Source: a virus. Taken from it: 64,000 bases of DNA. Each line of letters begins with the position of its first letter. The first letter of the stretch is position 1. Of this stretch, positions 22,351-32,157 are shown one piece after another. The DNA is taken from positions 1 through 64,000 of IMG/VR virus record IMGVR_UViG_3300011115_000716. One strand, written 5' to 3'. The notes under the pieces were generated by a model. That model was not told the DNA's origin and did not search any database. It was given only the letters and a program-made list of their open reading frames with translations. Made by a program: the position numbers and the translations under genes.

Positions 22351-24080
22351 TGTCATTTCTTGACTTTTCCCCACCAAGCTATAGAGCTTCGTCATCTGAC
22401 CTTACTATCAGCATTTCGCCTTTGGGGCTTGTAGAACTTGCTGACGAAGAATTTGAGGTCCACGGTCCTCGTCTAAACCGTTATAGTCTTAACTGGGCTA
22501 TGTACCTTGGCCATCACTGGGGTTATCGTCGTGAACAAGGTGAAATGCAAATTTCCCTTAACTATTACCGTGCGTTCATTGACTATATTGATAGATTTAC
22601 TTTTGGTAATGGTGTACATTTCCGTAGTCCTAAAGCTACTGAAGCTATTATCCCAGGTCGACTAGAGCGTGTTTGGAATATTGACAATGACAAAATGCGT
22701 GTTCTATTGGAAATGGCTCAGCTTGGGTCTATCACTGGCGACTGCTTTGTAAAGGTTGCTTATGAAGAGGCTTGGGAAGACAGCATTGGCCGTCTACACC
22801 CAGGACGTGTTCGCATTCTTCCATTGAACTCGGCCTTTGCTTTCCCTGAGTTCCATCCTCACGACCGTAGTCGTTTACTTAGATTTAAACAGAAGTACCG
22901 TTTTTGGGGAACATCCCTAGAAGGTACTCGCCAGGTCTTTACTTACACCGAAATTCTTACTGATGACGTTATTGAAGAATACGTCAATGATGAGTTGATT
23001 GACTCAAGACCAAACCCACTAGGTTTGATTCCTGTTGTACACATTCCAAACATTCCGGTGTCTGGTTCTCCATGGGGTTTGTCAGATGCTCATGATATTA
23101 TTTCTATTAACCGTTCATATAATGAAATCGCTACAGACGTAGCTGACATTATTAACTACCATGCTGCTCCTGTTACAGTTATTGTTGGTGCTAAGCAGGG
23201 TAACCTTGAAAAGGGTGCTAAGAAGGTTTGGGGTGGTCTTCCAAAAGACGCTCAGGTATTTAACCTTGAAGGTGGTTCTGCGGGATTAACTGGAGCTATG
23301 CAATACATGCAAATGCTTAAGCTGTCTATGCACGAAATGATGAACGTTCCTGAGTCTGCTCTTGGCCAGGCTCAGCCTATTTCTAACACCTCAGGTGTTG
23401 CTCTTTCTATTCAATTCCAACCTTTAATGAACCGTTATGCACAAAAGTCATCGGTTTATGGTAAAGGCCTAGAACGTATCAATGAGCTAGTTATACTAAA
23501 CCTTGCTATCAAAGAACCAGAAACTCTTACATATAACCCAGATACTGATGGCCCATTAGCAGAAGGTCAACTTACACAGTTAGACCCTAACGACCCTATC
23601 ACTTACATTACTTATTCCCATTTCCCTCCACCACTACCTTTAGACAAGCTAGTTCTTCTTAACGAACTTCAGCAAAAAATGTCTATGGGACTTGAGTCTA
23701 AAGAAGGCGCTTTGCGTGCTTTGGGTGAAGAATTCCCGCTTGAGAAGATTAGCGAAATTCGTTCTGAACTTATGGATGACGCTAAGGGCGAAGGCGCTCT
23801 TAATCTTGTTAAGGCAGAGATTCAAAAACAACTTATGGATATCACCGGAATGATGGTAGGACCTGACGGTACTGCTACTCCTATGGACCCTATGATGATG
23901 GGTGACGGAGATGTCATGGGTGATGGACAACTAGGTCCTAAGGGACAAGGCGTTGACCCACAAGGAGACGCAGAGATTGCTCAAGCAGAATTAGCAGCTG
24001 AGCAACAGATACGCCAAGGTTTGATTAACGATGCTTACGGAGAAAAAATACCTCCAAGAAGTACAGTTGACAAAGATTAA
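22350..24080 (+). CDS. Portal protein
   Basis: 576 residues. Typical portal layout: N-terminal alpha/beta wing, then NRSYNEIATDVADIINYHAA, an Ala/Gly clip segment, then a long helical barrel and a Met/Gly/Asp-rich tail (about 510-535). It forms the 12-subunit ring for DNA entry and exit. Order terminase-portal-scaffold-capsid supports the call. Confidence 0.9.
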   Translation: MSFLDFSPPSYRASSSDLTISISPLGLVELADEEFEVHGPRLNRYSLNWAMYLGHHWGYRREQGEMQISLNYYRAFIDYIDRFTFGNGVHFRSPKATEAIIPGRLERVWNIDNDKMRVLLEMAQLGSITGDCFVKVAYEEAWEDSIGRLHPGRVRILPLNSAFAFPEFHPHDRSRLLRFKQKYRFWGTSLEGTRQVFTYTEILTDDVIEEYVNDELIDSRPNPLGLIPVVHIPNIPVSGSPWGLSDAHDIISINRSYNEIATDVADIINYHAAPVTVIVGAKQGNLEKGAKKVWGGLPKDAQVFNLEGGSAGLTGAMQYMQMLKLSMHEMMNVPESALGQAQPISNTSGVALSIQFQPLMNRYAQKSSVYGKGLERINELVILNLAIKEPETLTYNPDTDGPLAEGQLTQLDPNDPITYITYSHFPPPLPLDKLVLLNELQQKMSMGLESKEGALRALGEEFPLEKISEIRSELMDDAKGEGALNLVKAEIQKQLMDITGMMVGPDGTATPMDPMMMGDGDVMGDGQLGPKGQGVDPQGDAEIAQAELAAEQQIRQGLINDAYGEKIPPRSTVDKD

Positions 24081-24101
24081 TGTCTTATTTTAAGACATTA
24101 T
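24081..24101 (+). terminator. Short hairpin after portal
   Basis: TGTCTTA, loop TTT, TAAGACA, then TTATT. AT-rich stem, weak terminator. Confidence 0.4.
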
Positions 24102-24128
24102 TGAGTTAAGGCACAAAATAGTTATATT
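24101..24128 (+). promoter_or_regulatory. Repeated late-promoter-like motif, copy 2
   Basis: TTGAGTTAAGGCA with TATATT 16 bp after TTGAGT. Same block as 21549-21576. Located between the portal terminator and the scaffold gene. Confidence 0.45.
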
Positions 24129-24213
24129 TTGCGTTTTACTTATCATATAACAGTTAAGGTCTAGTGGCATTAATTCGGAAAACGACCATCGAGAATGAAA
24201 AGAGGTTAGCCTT

Positions 24214-24981
24214 ATGGCTGATTTGGAAAACACACAAGAAGTAGTTGAATCTACTATTTACACACCTGAAGAAGCATTTGCGGAGGAAACGCTATTGCCA
24301 AACACTGACAAGGTTGCTGAAGCAATTCAAAAAGCCCGTGCTCAGGAAAAAGCAAAGCTATATCCTCAGGTAGAAAAGCTACAGGAAGAAATTGCTTCTC
24401 TCCGTTCAGAGAAGCATGAACGCGAATCTAAGGACGCAGAACGTAAAGCACTACGTGCAGCACGTGAAGCTCAAGCCGCTGTTGAGCGTAAGAGGCAAGA
24501 AGAATCAGAACTTGAAGTTCGTGACTTACTTGCAAGAAAAGAAGAAGAGTGGGCTGAAAAGCTTAACTCCGAACGCCAAGAGCGTGAGAAGGCATTTGCT
24601 CTTCTAGAACGCGAGCGTGAGTTTCAGGAGCTATCGGCATTCCGCCAACAGCGTATGGAAGCAGAACGCGACAATATCATTCCAGAACTTGTTGACCTAA
24701 TTTCTGGTAATTCCCGCGATGAAATCGAGCAGAGCATCGCTGGTCTAAAAGAACGCTCTGCGAAAATCTTCGACTCTGTTGCGCAAGTTGCACAGCAAAG
24801 TCGCAAGGAAATGGTAGGAACTCGAATCACGAGCCCTGCTTCTGGACCCCTCGACAACGACTCGGACTCACGTACGTACTCGCCTGATGACATTTCTAAA
24901 ATGTCTTTGTCAGACTATGCGAAGAATCGTTCCAAGTTACTTGGAAACAGCAAAAACAGTGGACAGGGATTGTTCGGGTAA
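24214..24981 (+). CDS. Capsid scaffolding protein
   Basis: 255 residues, almost entirely charged helix from 50 to 165 (Glu, Arg, Lys, Ala), then a disordered Ser/Asp tail. Position directly before the major capsid gene is the classic scaffold place. It would guide capsid assembly and be absent from the mature particle. No protease domain is seen, so cleavage may need another gene. Confidence 0.82.
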   Translation: MADLENTQEVVESTIYTPEEAFAEETLLPNTDKVAEAIQKARAQEKAKLYPQVEKLQEEIASLRSEKHERESKDAERKALRAAREAQAAVERKRQEESELEVRDLLARKEEEWAEKLNSERQEREKAFALLEREREFQELSAFRQQRMEAERDNIIPELVDLISGNSRDEIEQSIAGLKERSAKIFDSVAQVAQQSRKEMVGTRITSPASGPLDNDSDSRTYSPDDISKMSLSDYAKNRSKLLGNSKNSGQGLFG

Positions 24982-25025
24982 TTCAAAAAACCTAATCTAA
25001 CGACCGCTTCTGAAAGGAGCAAAAA

Positions 25026-26207
25026 ATGGCAGGTTCTGCTGTTACAGGTACGGGAGCCCTCGCGGGCGCACCTACCGCATATTCAGGTTCAAATAGCCAG
25101 CTTTCACAGGCTATCCAAACTATCTGGTCGAAGGAAATTCTGTTCCAGGCGATGCCAATTCTTCGCTTTGAGCAGTTTGCAGTTAAGAAGACAGAACTAG
25201 GTGTTGCACCTGGTCTGCGCGTTAACTTCCTTCGTTACAAGAACTTCGCAGTGGACCCAACTCCACTTACCGAAGGTGTCCGTATGACAACCTCCGCTCT
25301 AACCGCAGAGCAGATTGCTATTACCGTTGCTGAGCACGGCTTTGCAGTTGCAGTTTCCGAATTGCTACTGAACGCTTCGTTCGACGACATCATGGCGTCT
25401 TCTTCACGTTTGCTTGGTCGCCACATGGCACAGTACCTAGACGTACAGGCACGTGATACACTATCAGCTGCTACTTCAGCAACTTTCGGTTACGACCGTA
25501 CTGCATACGACGGTGCTACCAACTTCAACCTATACCAGGAAGGTAGCGTTGCTACCGCTGTATCAGGCTCTAACACTTCTGTTGGTTCTGGTACTGCTGC
25601 TGGTAAGTACAAGTTGACCACTGGAGCTATCAAGGACTCAGCACTTGTGCTTGCGTCTAAGAACATTCCAAGACTAGGTGAGACATACGTCCAGTTCATT
25701 CACCCTAAGCAGTCTCGTGACCTTCGTTCAAACCCAGAGTTTATCGAAGTAACCAAGTACGCTGCTCCAGGTAACTTCATGCTAGGTGAAATCGGTCGTC
25801 TATACGACGTAGTATTCATCGAGACCACACAGGTCAAGAAGTATGCAACTGGTGCTAGCGTTACTGACTACACCTCAAAGGTTGGTGCTCCTGCAGACCA
25901 GTACGGTTATCCTGTAAAGGCTAACACTGGTCCTGGTCAGGGTGGTAACCCAGCTCTTACCCAGTTCGGAAACGGTGCTGGTGGTACTGGCTCTGCTTAC
26001 CCAACTGACACAACAACTCTTACCGCAGACGTGTATGAGTCAATCATGATTGGTGACAACGCATTTGGTCACGCAATCTCTCTACCAGTTGAGCTTCGTG
26101 ACGGTGGTGTTCTGGACTTCGGTCGTGAACACGCACTAGCATGGTACGCCATCTGGGGTCTAGGTATCATTACCGACCAGGCTATCAACAAGGTTTACAC
26201 CAACTAA
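25026..26207 (+). CDS. Major capsid protein
   Basis: 393 residues, HK97-fold type from its position and pattern. N-terminal Gly/Ala arm, then TIWSKEILFQAMPILRFEQF, an E-loop-like segment, and a C-terminal A-domain ending in WAIWGLGI. It resembles the N4-gp56 major capsid group. Codon use is shifted to preferred codons (many GTT, GGT, AAC), as expected for the most abundant virion protein. Strong ribosome site AAAGGAG. Confidence 0.9.
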   Translation: MAGSAVTGTGALAGAPTAYSGSNSQLSQAIQTIWSKEILFQAMPILRFEQFAVKKTELGVAPGLRVNFLRYKNFAVDPTPLTEGVRMTTSALTAEQIAITVAEHGFAVAVSELLLNASFDDIMASSSRLLGRHMAQYLDVQARDTLSAATSATFGYDRTAYDGATNFNLYQEGSVATAVSGSNTSVGSGTAAGKYKLTTGAIKDSALVLASKNIPRLGETYVQFIHPKQSRDLRSNPEFIEVTKYAAPGNFMLGEIGRLYDVVFIETTQVKKYATGASVTDYTSKVGAPADQYGYPVKANTGPGQGGNPALTQFGNGAGGTGSAYPTDTTTLTADVYESIMIGDNAFGHAISLPVELRDGGVLDFGREHALAWYAIWGLGIITDQAINKVYTN

Positions 26208-26226
26208 TAGCCAAACCCTTCGTCGA

Positions 26227-26249
26227 GGGGGGCCTCAAAAGGGCCCCCC
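26227..26249 (+). terminator. Hairpin after major capsid gene
   Basis: GGGGGGCC, 7-base loop, GGCCCCCC. Very stable, no T run. Probably limits read-through or stabilises the capsid mRNA. Confidence 0.6.
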
Positions 26250-26288
26250 AACACAAACAAACAAACTAAAACAAGGAGAATAAATATC

Positions 26289-26672
26289 GTGGCAAATAAA
26301 CCCACTAGTCCACAGGACACAACAGGACGCGCAGTAGAAGATGCTGCAAGGCGTAACGCAGCTGAATTAGCTGCTCGCAAAGATGAAATTGCATTATCTC
26401 GTCAGGCAGAAGTTACAAGCCTAGAGAATGATGTATTCGACCCAAGACAACCAGATGCTCCAATCTTGCTAGACGAGGTTGAGGAACTTGGTGTTAATGT
26501 CACTGCTGATGAGTTCGTTATCATCCGTACAATTTCAGACATTGAAGACATGACTTATGGTGTAGTAAACGGTGCTCCGCAGAACTTCACCTTTAAAGCC
26601 GGAGTTAAGTACAAGGTTCCAGTCGATTTGGCTTCATACCTTGCTCGTCTAGGTTATACCTGGAAAGCTTAA
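26289..26672 (+). CDS. Head-associated hypothetical protein
   Basis: 127 residues, GTG start. Helical and charged N-terminus, then a compact C-terminal half (YGVVNGAPQNFTFKAGVKYK) that looks like a small beta domain. Directly after the major capsid, so a decoration or head-tail connector role is possible. Confidence 0.65.
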   Translation: MANKPTSPQDTTGRAVEDAARRNAAELAARKDEIALSRQAEVTSLENDVFDPRQPDAPILLDEVEELGVNVTADEFVIIRTISDIEDMTYGVVNGAPQNFTFKAGVKYKVPVDLASYLARLGYTWKA

Positions 26673-26684
26673 TTTCTTTAAACT

Positions 26685-26733
26685 GTCCGTCCTGCTGGCC
26701 CCCGCCTCCTCGTCAGCAGGGCGGACTTTTTTA
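26685..26733 (+). terminator. Strong rho-independent terminator
   Basis: GTCCGTCCTGCTG pairs with CAGCAGGGCGGAC and is followed by TTTTTT. The best terminator in the window. It separates the head block from the connector/tail-fibre block. Confidence 0.9.
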
Positions 26734-26790
26734 CGCTGTATTTACTCGTAATATGCGAGAACATAAATATATAGAATTTTTGGAGGAGTA

Positions 26791-28125
26791 ATGGCTACTA
26801 TTAACAGCCTAATCTCACGTGTTAGAGTTGAACTTGGCGACCTTGGTAAGAGTTTTGTTACCCAGTTTGTTGCGGATGGTTCCACTAACCGTTTTAAGTT
26901 GCACTACGCTCCCCTAGACTCAACTACAGTAACAGTTCAAACTAAGTGGCTATCTAACGGTACTACGTATAATATTACTGCTAACTCTCATATTGAAGAA
27001 TCTACCGGTGTTCTTGTTCTACTTCAAAATGACGGGGTTACTCCTTTAGTTCCTGCTGATGGCGATGAGATTACTGTAACTGGTAGCTACTACAGATACT
27101 TTACTGGTGCGGAACTAACTCAGCTTATTAATGATGCTTTTGTTCAACATTCTTTAAATGCTTTAGACAGCACGGGTCGTAAAGTTACTTTAGATAACTT
27201 GCCAGTTAATGAAGAGTACCCGTTAACTATCTACGCCGTAACTTTAGCTCTGTATACACTAGCTACAGACTCTGCTTTTGATATTGATATTTCTGCTCCA
27301 GATGGCGTAAGCATTCCTCGTTCTGAGCGTTATCGCCAGTTGATGGAAATGGTTCAAACTCGTCAATCTCAATACAGAGAACTTTGTGCTCTTATGGGTA
27401 TTGGGCTATACCGTATTGAGGTATTTGACCTAAATAGAATTTCTAAGATGACTAATCGTCTTATTCCTAGGTATCTTCCTCAAGAAGTTGATGACCGCTC
27501 ATACCCACAGCGTGTCGATATTCCTGCCCCAACTCTTGGTAATAAGCCAACTACTTGGCCTACAGAAGCTGGAGAAGTTACTGCTTATCAGGGCCGTGCG
27601 TTTACAACTTCTCTTACATTTAACGACAACTATGCTGGTAAGACTTTTATTGCCAACCTTCTAAACCAGCGGGGTTCAGTACTTGTAGTTCAGCCGTTTA
27701 CTCTAAGTGTGTCAACAACTGATACAGATGTTATAACAGGTGCAGCTAGAACTTCTGGAAGCACTACTGTAACTATAACTACAAGTGCAGCCCATGGGCT
27801 AATTGCAGGAACTGCTATTGTCATTACTGGTGTTGACGCTACTGTTAATGGTGGTGGTACGGTAGTTGCTGCCCCAACACCTACAACGTTCACCGTTACT
27901 AGCACAGTTACTACTGCTCTTTCTTTGACTGGTCTTACTGGTCAAGTTGAAACTAATGCAGCTAAGAATTACACATTTACATTAAGCTTTACTGCTGACC
28001 AAACATTACGTTTGGCAGAGCGTACCTATTGGTCCCTTTCTACTGTAGATGCATTTACTGCTGCTCAAGTTGAGATTAAGGGCGGAAACTTCTTTACAGT
28101 TCGTAGCAGCACGGTGGTGCTGTAA
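26791..28125 (+). CDS. Head-tail connector with FCCH-like module
   Basis: 444 residues. The N-terminal half (1-240) is mixed alpha/beta and connector-like (FTGAELTQLINDAFVQHSLN, then a helix near PRSERYRQLMEMV). A beta-rich module at about 325-385 has the pattern AAHGLIAGTAIVITGVDATV and a TPTTFTVTS strand. Position after the head block fits an adaptor; the family is not certain. Confidence 0.65.
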   Translation: MATINSLISRVRVELGDLGKSFVTQFVADGSTNRFKLHYAPLDSTTVTVQTKWLSNGTTYNITANSHIEESTGVLVLLQNDGVTPLVPADGDEITVTGSYYRYFTGAELTQLINDAFVQHSLNALDSTGRKVTLDNLPVNEEYPLTIYAVTLALYTLATDSAFDIDISAPDGVSIPRSERYRQLMEMVQTRQSQYRELCALMGIGLYRIEVFDLNRISKMTNRLIPRYLPQEVDDRSYPQRVDIPAPTLGNKPTTWPTEAGEVTAYQGRAFTTSLTFNDNYAGKTFIANLLNQRGSVLVVQPFTLSVSTTDTDVITGAARTSGSTTVTITTSAAHGLIAGTAIVITGVDATVNGGGTVVAAPTPTTFTVTSTVTTALSLTGLTGQVETNAAKNYTFTLSFTADQTLRLAERTYWSLSTVDAFTAAQVEIKGGNFFTVRSSTVVL

Positions 28126-28126
28126 A

Positions 28127-28552
28127 ATGACTATTTACCCAGAAAAAGATGTTGCTTTACTGCAACAACCAAATGAAACTATTGTAAATTATGATAGCGC
28201 GTATTTTTCTGTTCCTAATGACCAAGCTCAGCCTGAGGTAGATACTGCACTATTGCCAGGTGTTCCTGGGCAACGTGGTCCTGCTGGACCTACTGGACCT
28301 ACTGGACCTACTGGACCTACTGGACCTACTGGTGCTACTGGTGCAACTGGAACTTCAGGTGGTTTTTTAACATTCACACAAAATGCAGTTTCTACTACAT
28401 GGACTATAACTCATGCTCTTGGGTATTACCCAGCGGTTACAACAACTGATTCAGCAAATACAGTAATAGACGGTACAATCTCTTATCCATCTCTAACTTC
28501 AGTAGTAGTAACTTTTGGTATTGCTACCAGCGGCTTTGCTTATCTATCTTAG
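28127..28552 (+). CDS. Collagen-like tail fibre protein
   Basis: 141 residues from ATG 28127 (two bases after the previous stop). A Gly-X-Y run (GPTGPTGPTGATGATG) at about 46-75 forms a triple helix. A C-terminal beta domain has TWTITHALGYYPAVTTTD and SVVVTFGIATSGFAYLS, a common tail fibre tip. It probably trimerises as a host-recognition fibre. An in-frame upstream start lies inside the connector gene. Confidence 0.78.
   Translation: MTIYPEKDVALLQQPNETIVNYDSAYFSVPNDQAQPEVDTALLPGVPGQRGPAGPTGPTGPTGPTGPTGATGATGTSGGFLTFTQNAVSTTWTITHALGYYPAVTTTDSANTVIDGTISYPSLTSVVVTFGIATSGFAYLS
28286..28330 (+). repeat. Five perfect 9-bp tandem repeats
   Basis: GGACCTACT repeated five times in the collagen segment. 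In-frame copies, so slippage would change fibre length without a frameshift. Confidence 0.75.
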
Positions 28553-28560
28553 GAAAATAA

Positions 28561-29913
28561 ATGGCTAGAAAATTTTTAACCCCAATTGACCTCACTAAAC
28601 TTGAGATTCAAAATGTGGCCCTACAGAACCTTGGCTCAGACCCAGGTACGCCAGCTACTGGTCAAATCTACTTTAATACTGGCGGTTCAGTTAAAGTTTA
28701 CAGCGGCTCTTCTTGGCTAACTCTTAGCACTACTGGTGGAACTGTTACGTCTGTAACTGGTACTTCTCCGGTCGTATCTAGCGGAGGAACTACTCCGGCT
28801 ATCTCTCTAGCTTCTGGTTACGGTGATACCTTAAACCCTTATGCCGCTAAAACAAATAACTACGTTTTGGCTGGTGCTGCTTCTGGTGCCTCAACTACGC
28901 CAACATTCCGCGCTTTAGTTGCTGCTGATATTCCGACCCCCCTTAACGCAACTACTTTTAGCGGCGCTATTGCTATGGGTACCAACAAAATTACTGGGCT
29001 TGGAGACCCTTCAGCTGCTCAAGACGCTGCTACTAAAGCATATGTAGACACTATTGCCACTGGTATTAACGCTCACGAGGCTGTGTCTTACGCTTCAACT
29101 GCAAACATTACAGGAACTTATGCAAACGGTACTGCTGGTGTAGGAGCAACTCTTACAGGAACTGGCTCTCTGGTAATTGATGGGTATACTTTTGTTTCTG
29201 GTGACGCAGGTACAAACGTTGCAGGTGGAACTGGTATTAGAGTCTTATTGAAAGACCAAACCAATACTGACCAAAATGGTATTTACGCCCTAACTGCTTG
29301 TGTTTCTACGACTAGCTGGACACTTACCCGTGCCTATGACTATGACGCCCTTGGTGAAGTAGCCGCTGGTGACTTTACCTATGTGCTTCTTGGAACCGCA
29401 AACACTAAGTTTACTTTTGTTGAAACTAGCAAACCTGCCGCTATTAGCGGTGTTGGCACTGCCCTTAACGCTATTACCTTTGGCGTATTTGCTAACGGTA
29501 ACCTTAGCGGTATTGTAACGGGTACTCAAGGCGGTACTGGCATAAACAATGGTTCTAAAACTATTACTATTAGCGGTAACGTTACTATTGGTTCTAGCAC
29601 AGATACCGTTGCATTTGCAACTGGTGGTGCTACTACCGTAACTTTGCCTACTAGCGGTACTCTACTTACCTCAGCAACTGCTGTTACTGCTGGGTTTACT
29701 AAAAAAGCAGCCAGTACTGTTGCTCTTACAGCAAACACACAGGCTACTATTAACCACGCATTAGGAACTCAAGCAGTTATTGTACAAATGTATGAAACAA
29801 CTTCTAGCCTTCCAACTAATTTAGTGGATATGGACGTGGTAGCATTTGACACAAACAACGTAAAAGTTACTTCTCAAACTGGCGGAACATACTACTACGT
29901 AATTATTGGATAA
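28561..29913 (+). CDS. Tail fibre protein
   Basis: 450 residues, Gly/Thr/Ser/Ala rich. N-terminus MARKFLTPIDLTKLEIQNVA with TGQIYFNTGGSVKVYSGSSW, a mid GTNKITGLGDPSAAQDAATK motif and a C-end (TINHALGTQAVIVQMYE, then YYYVIIG). All are common tail fibre features. Probably trimeric. Confidence 0.78.
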   Translation: MARKFLTPIDLTKLEIQNVALQNLGSDPGTPATGQIYFNTGGSVKVYSGSSWLTLSTTGGTVTSVTGTSPVVSSGGTTPAISLASGYGDTLNPYAAKTNNYVLAGAASGASTTPTFRALVAADIPTPLNATTFSGAIAMGTNKITGLGDPSAAQDAATKAYVDTIATGINAHEAVSYASTANITGTYANGTAGVGATLTGTGSLVIDGYTFVSGDAGTNVAGGTGIRVLLKDQTNTDQNGIYALTACVSTTSWTLTRAYDYDALGEVAAGDFTYVLLGTANTKFTFVETSKPAAISGVGTALNAITFGVFANGNLSGIVTGTQGGTGINNGSKTITISGNVTIGSSTDTVAFATGGATTVTLPTSGTLLTSATAVTAGFTKKAASTVALTANTQATINHALGTQAVIVQMYETTSSLPTNLVDMDVVAFDTNNVKVTSQTGGTYYYVIIG

Positions 29914-29916
29914 TAA

Positions 29917-31425
29917 ATGACTAAAAAGATATTAACTGATTTAGATGCTACTGGGCGTACAATAACTGTCGCTACCCTTACTGGAACCACTGGAACCACA
30001 TTGGCTATTTCACAACCTTCTGTTTCTGCTGCTACTGGCAATGGCATAACAATTACTGGAGGAAGTACCACACTCGCTTCTGGAAGTCCTATTGGCGGTT
30101 CTGTATTAATTACAGGTGGTGCACAGACAAATGGAACAATTTCTTCTGGAACTGGTGGTCCAGTAACTATTACTGGTGGTGCTGGCGGTGCTAACTCTAC
30201 TGGTGGAAGTATCTCTCTAATTGCTGGTGCGTCTGCAGGTGGAAATGGGTCTATTAATATTGGTACATCAAATACTTCTTCCATAAACATTGGACTTACT
30301 TCACCTGCAACAATTACAAACATTTCTGGAACGCTTCAACTTGCTGGAACAGGTTTAACAACTACTGCTTCAAAATTAAACTATTTAACTTCAGCAACAG
30401 GAACAACTGGAACAAATACTACTAACATTGTATTTTCGACATCACCAATTTTTGCGACATCTGTAATTGGTTCTGCATCTATGGATGTATTTAATACTAT
30501 TAGCACAGCAATTAACTTTGGTGGAGCAACAACTGGTACATCAACTTCAACAGGTTTAGTTATTGGTTCTACTGCTACTGGTGCTACATCTTGGACTAAT
30601 ATTGCTACCGCTGCTTTGACAGGTGCTTTTACTAAAAACGTAAATATTGGTACTGGTGGTACAACAGGTTCAACCACAACAATTAATATTGGTTCAACAG
30701 TTGGTTCTACAACTACAATAAATGGAACTGGGACTATGACTGGTGCCTTAGTTCTTGCTCTTGGAACGAACGCTCCATTAATACCTTTAAAATTTCTTAC
30801 CAATACTACAACCCCAACTGCTGTTGCTGGTGGTATGGATTATGACGGAACGGTATTTTATCAAACACCTAATGCAACTTCAGGTAGAGCAGTTGACGTA
30901 GACGCTTATTATTATGCTAATAGTGCTTCATATACCATGGATTTTTCTACAGATGCAACTGCTAAAAGCGTTTTGGGTTCATCTACCGCAGGAATTACAG
31001 TTGCGGCAGGAACAACGTATGAATATGAACTATATTTTACTTTTAGAGGTTCTTATGGGCTCACTGGTGCTCAAACACCTACGTTTGGATTTACTTCAAC
31101 CACGGTAACCCTTTCCCCAGTTGTAGCCTATAACCATTTTATTGAAACGGGCTCTAATACAACAGGATACACAACAGGAACATCTTTAACTGCAACTCAA
31201 ACAACAACGACTAGAGCATTGACAGCCTTGACCGTAGGCTCTGTCTATTATTTTATTAAATCTAGGGGCATTATTAGAGTTACAGGCACAGGAACAGTAA
31301 AAATCTATCCATCAATTTCAGCAAATGCCGCAAATGCTGATAATACTTGGACTTCTCCTGCTGGAACAATTTTTAAATTAACACCAATTGGTAATGGAAC
31401 AGTAACAGCAGTGGGAATTGCGTAA
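29917..31425 (+). CDS. Tail fibre protein
   Basis: 502 residues, very rich in Thr, Gly and Ser. The N-terminus (MTKKILTDLDATGRTITVAT) is short. A long beta repeat of NIGSTVGSTTTINGTG type follows, as in beta-helical fibre shafts, then a C-terminal jelly-roll-like domain (about 350-500). Host recognition is probable. Confidence 0.72.
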   Translation: MTKKILTDLDATGRTITVATLTGTTGTTLAISQPSVSAATGNGITITGGSTTLASGSPIGGSVLITGGAQTNGTISSGTGGPVTITGGAGGANSTGGSISLIAGASAGGNGSINIGTSNTSSINIGLTSPATITNISGTLQLAGTGLTTTASKLNYLTSATGTTGTNTTNIVFSTSPIFATSVIGSASMDVFNTISTAINFGGATTGTSTSTGLVIGSTATGATSWTNIATAALTGAFTKNVNIGTGGTTGSTTTINIGSTVGSTTTINGTGTMTGALVLALGTNAPLIPLKFLTNTTTPTAVAGGMDYDGTVFYQTPNATSGRAVDVDAYYYANSASYTMDFSTDATAKSVLGSSTAGITVAAGTTYEYELYFTFRGSYGLTGAQTPTFGFTSTTVTLSPVVAYNHFIETGSNTTGYTTGTSLTATQTTTTRALTALTVGSVYYFIKSRGIIRVTGTGTVKIYPSISANAANADNTWTSPAGTIFKLTPIGNGTVTAVGIA

Positions 31426-31475
31426 CAGACTAAGTTAAGCCTCTACTGGGCTAAATAAACATTTAGAATAGGGTT

Positions 31476-32114
31476 ATGCCTAGAAAAACACTCATACAAA
31501 TACGCAGAGACACTTCCTCTAACTGGACATCCATTAATCCAGTACTTGCCAAGGGTGAGTCTGGCCTAGAAACAGATACTAACCGTACAAAAATTGGTAA
31601 TGGAGTATCTACTTGGACTCAGCTTGTGTATCAAAATGTTCCTTTTTATGGAGCATTTCAAGATAACACAACACAAACAATTGCTAGTACTACAGTTGCT
31701 TATGCAGTAAAGCTTACGGAAACAGACTTTAGAAATGGAGTATCTGTTGTTACTAATGGGTCAGCACTTACTAGAATAACGTTTGATTATGCTGGGTTGT
31801 ATAACCTTCAATGGAGTGGTCAGTTTACTAATGCCAATAGTGCTGCTCAAGATGTAACTGTTTGGTTAAGAAAATCTGGTACTGATGTTACAGGAAGTTC
31901 TGGGCACATTACAGTCCCCAGTAAACATGGGTCAGTGCCTGGGGCTACAATTAGCTCTTGGAACTACTTTATACAGGTTACGGCTGGTCAGTATGTAGAG
32001 CTTATCTGGCACGCAGATAGCACTGATGTAGCACTAAGTTATTATGCTACTGGAACTTTGCCAACTACACCAGCAACAGCATCTGTTATTTTAACAGTTC
32101 AGCAAGTAGCCTAA
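31476..32114 (+). CDS. Fibre with C1q-like tip
   Basis: 212 residues. N-terminus TLIQIRRDTSSNWTSINPVL then AKGESGLETDTNRTKIGNGV is a common fibre attachment motif. C-terminal half (about 55-212) looks like a C1q/TNF-like trimeric jelly roll (FDYAGLYNLQWSGQF, VELIWHADSTD). Same N-terminal motif as the next gene, but here it is uninterrupted. Confidence 0.72.
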   Translation: MPRKTLIQIRRDTSSNWTSINPVLAKGESGLETDTNRTKIGNGVSTWTQLVYQNVPFYGAFQDNTTQTIASTTVAYAVKLTETDFRNGVSVVTNGSALTRITFDYAGLYNLQWSGQFTNANSAAQDVTVWLRKSGTDVTGSSGHITVPSKHGSVPGATISSWNYFIQVTAGQYVELIWHADSTDVALSYYATGTLPTTPATASVILTVQQVA

Positions 32115-32157
32115 TTAAATTAGCCTTAAAATAAGATTATATAGATAAGGATTTATA

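Noticed and set aside
26227-26249. Operator or attachment site
   Set aside because: Position right after the capsid stop and GC-rich hairpin fit an mRNA end better.
28286-28330. CRISPR-like short repeats
   Set aside because: Units are 9 bp, contiguous and encode Gly-Pro-Thr; no spacers.
29895-30803. Long antisense frames opposite tail fibre genes
   Set aside because: They mirror Gly/Thr repeats of real fibres; Val/Pro-rich products are a typical artefact.
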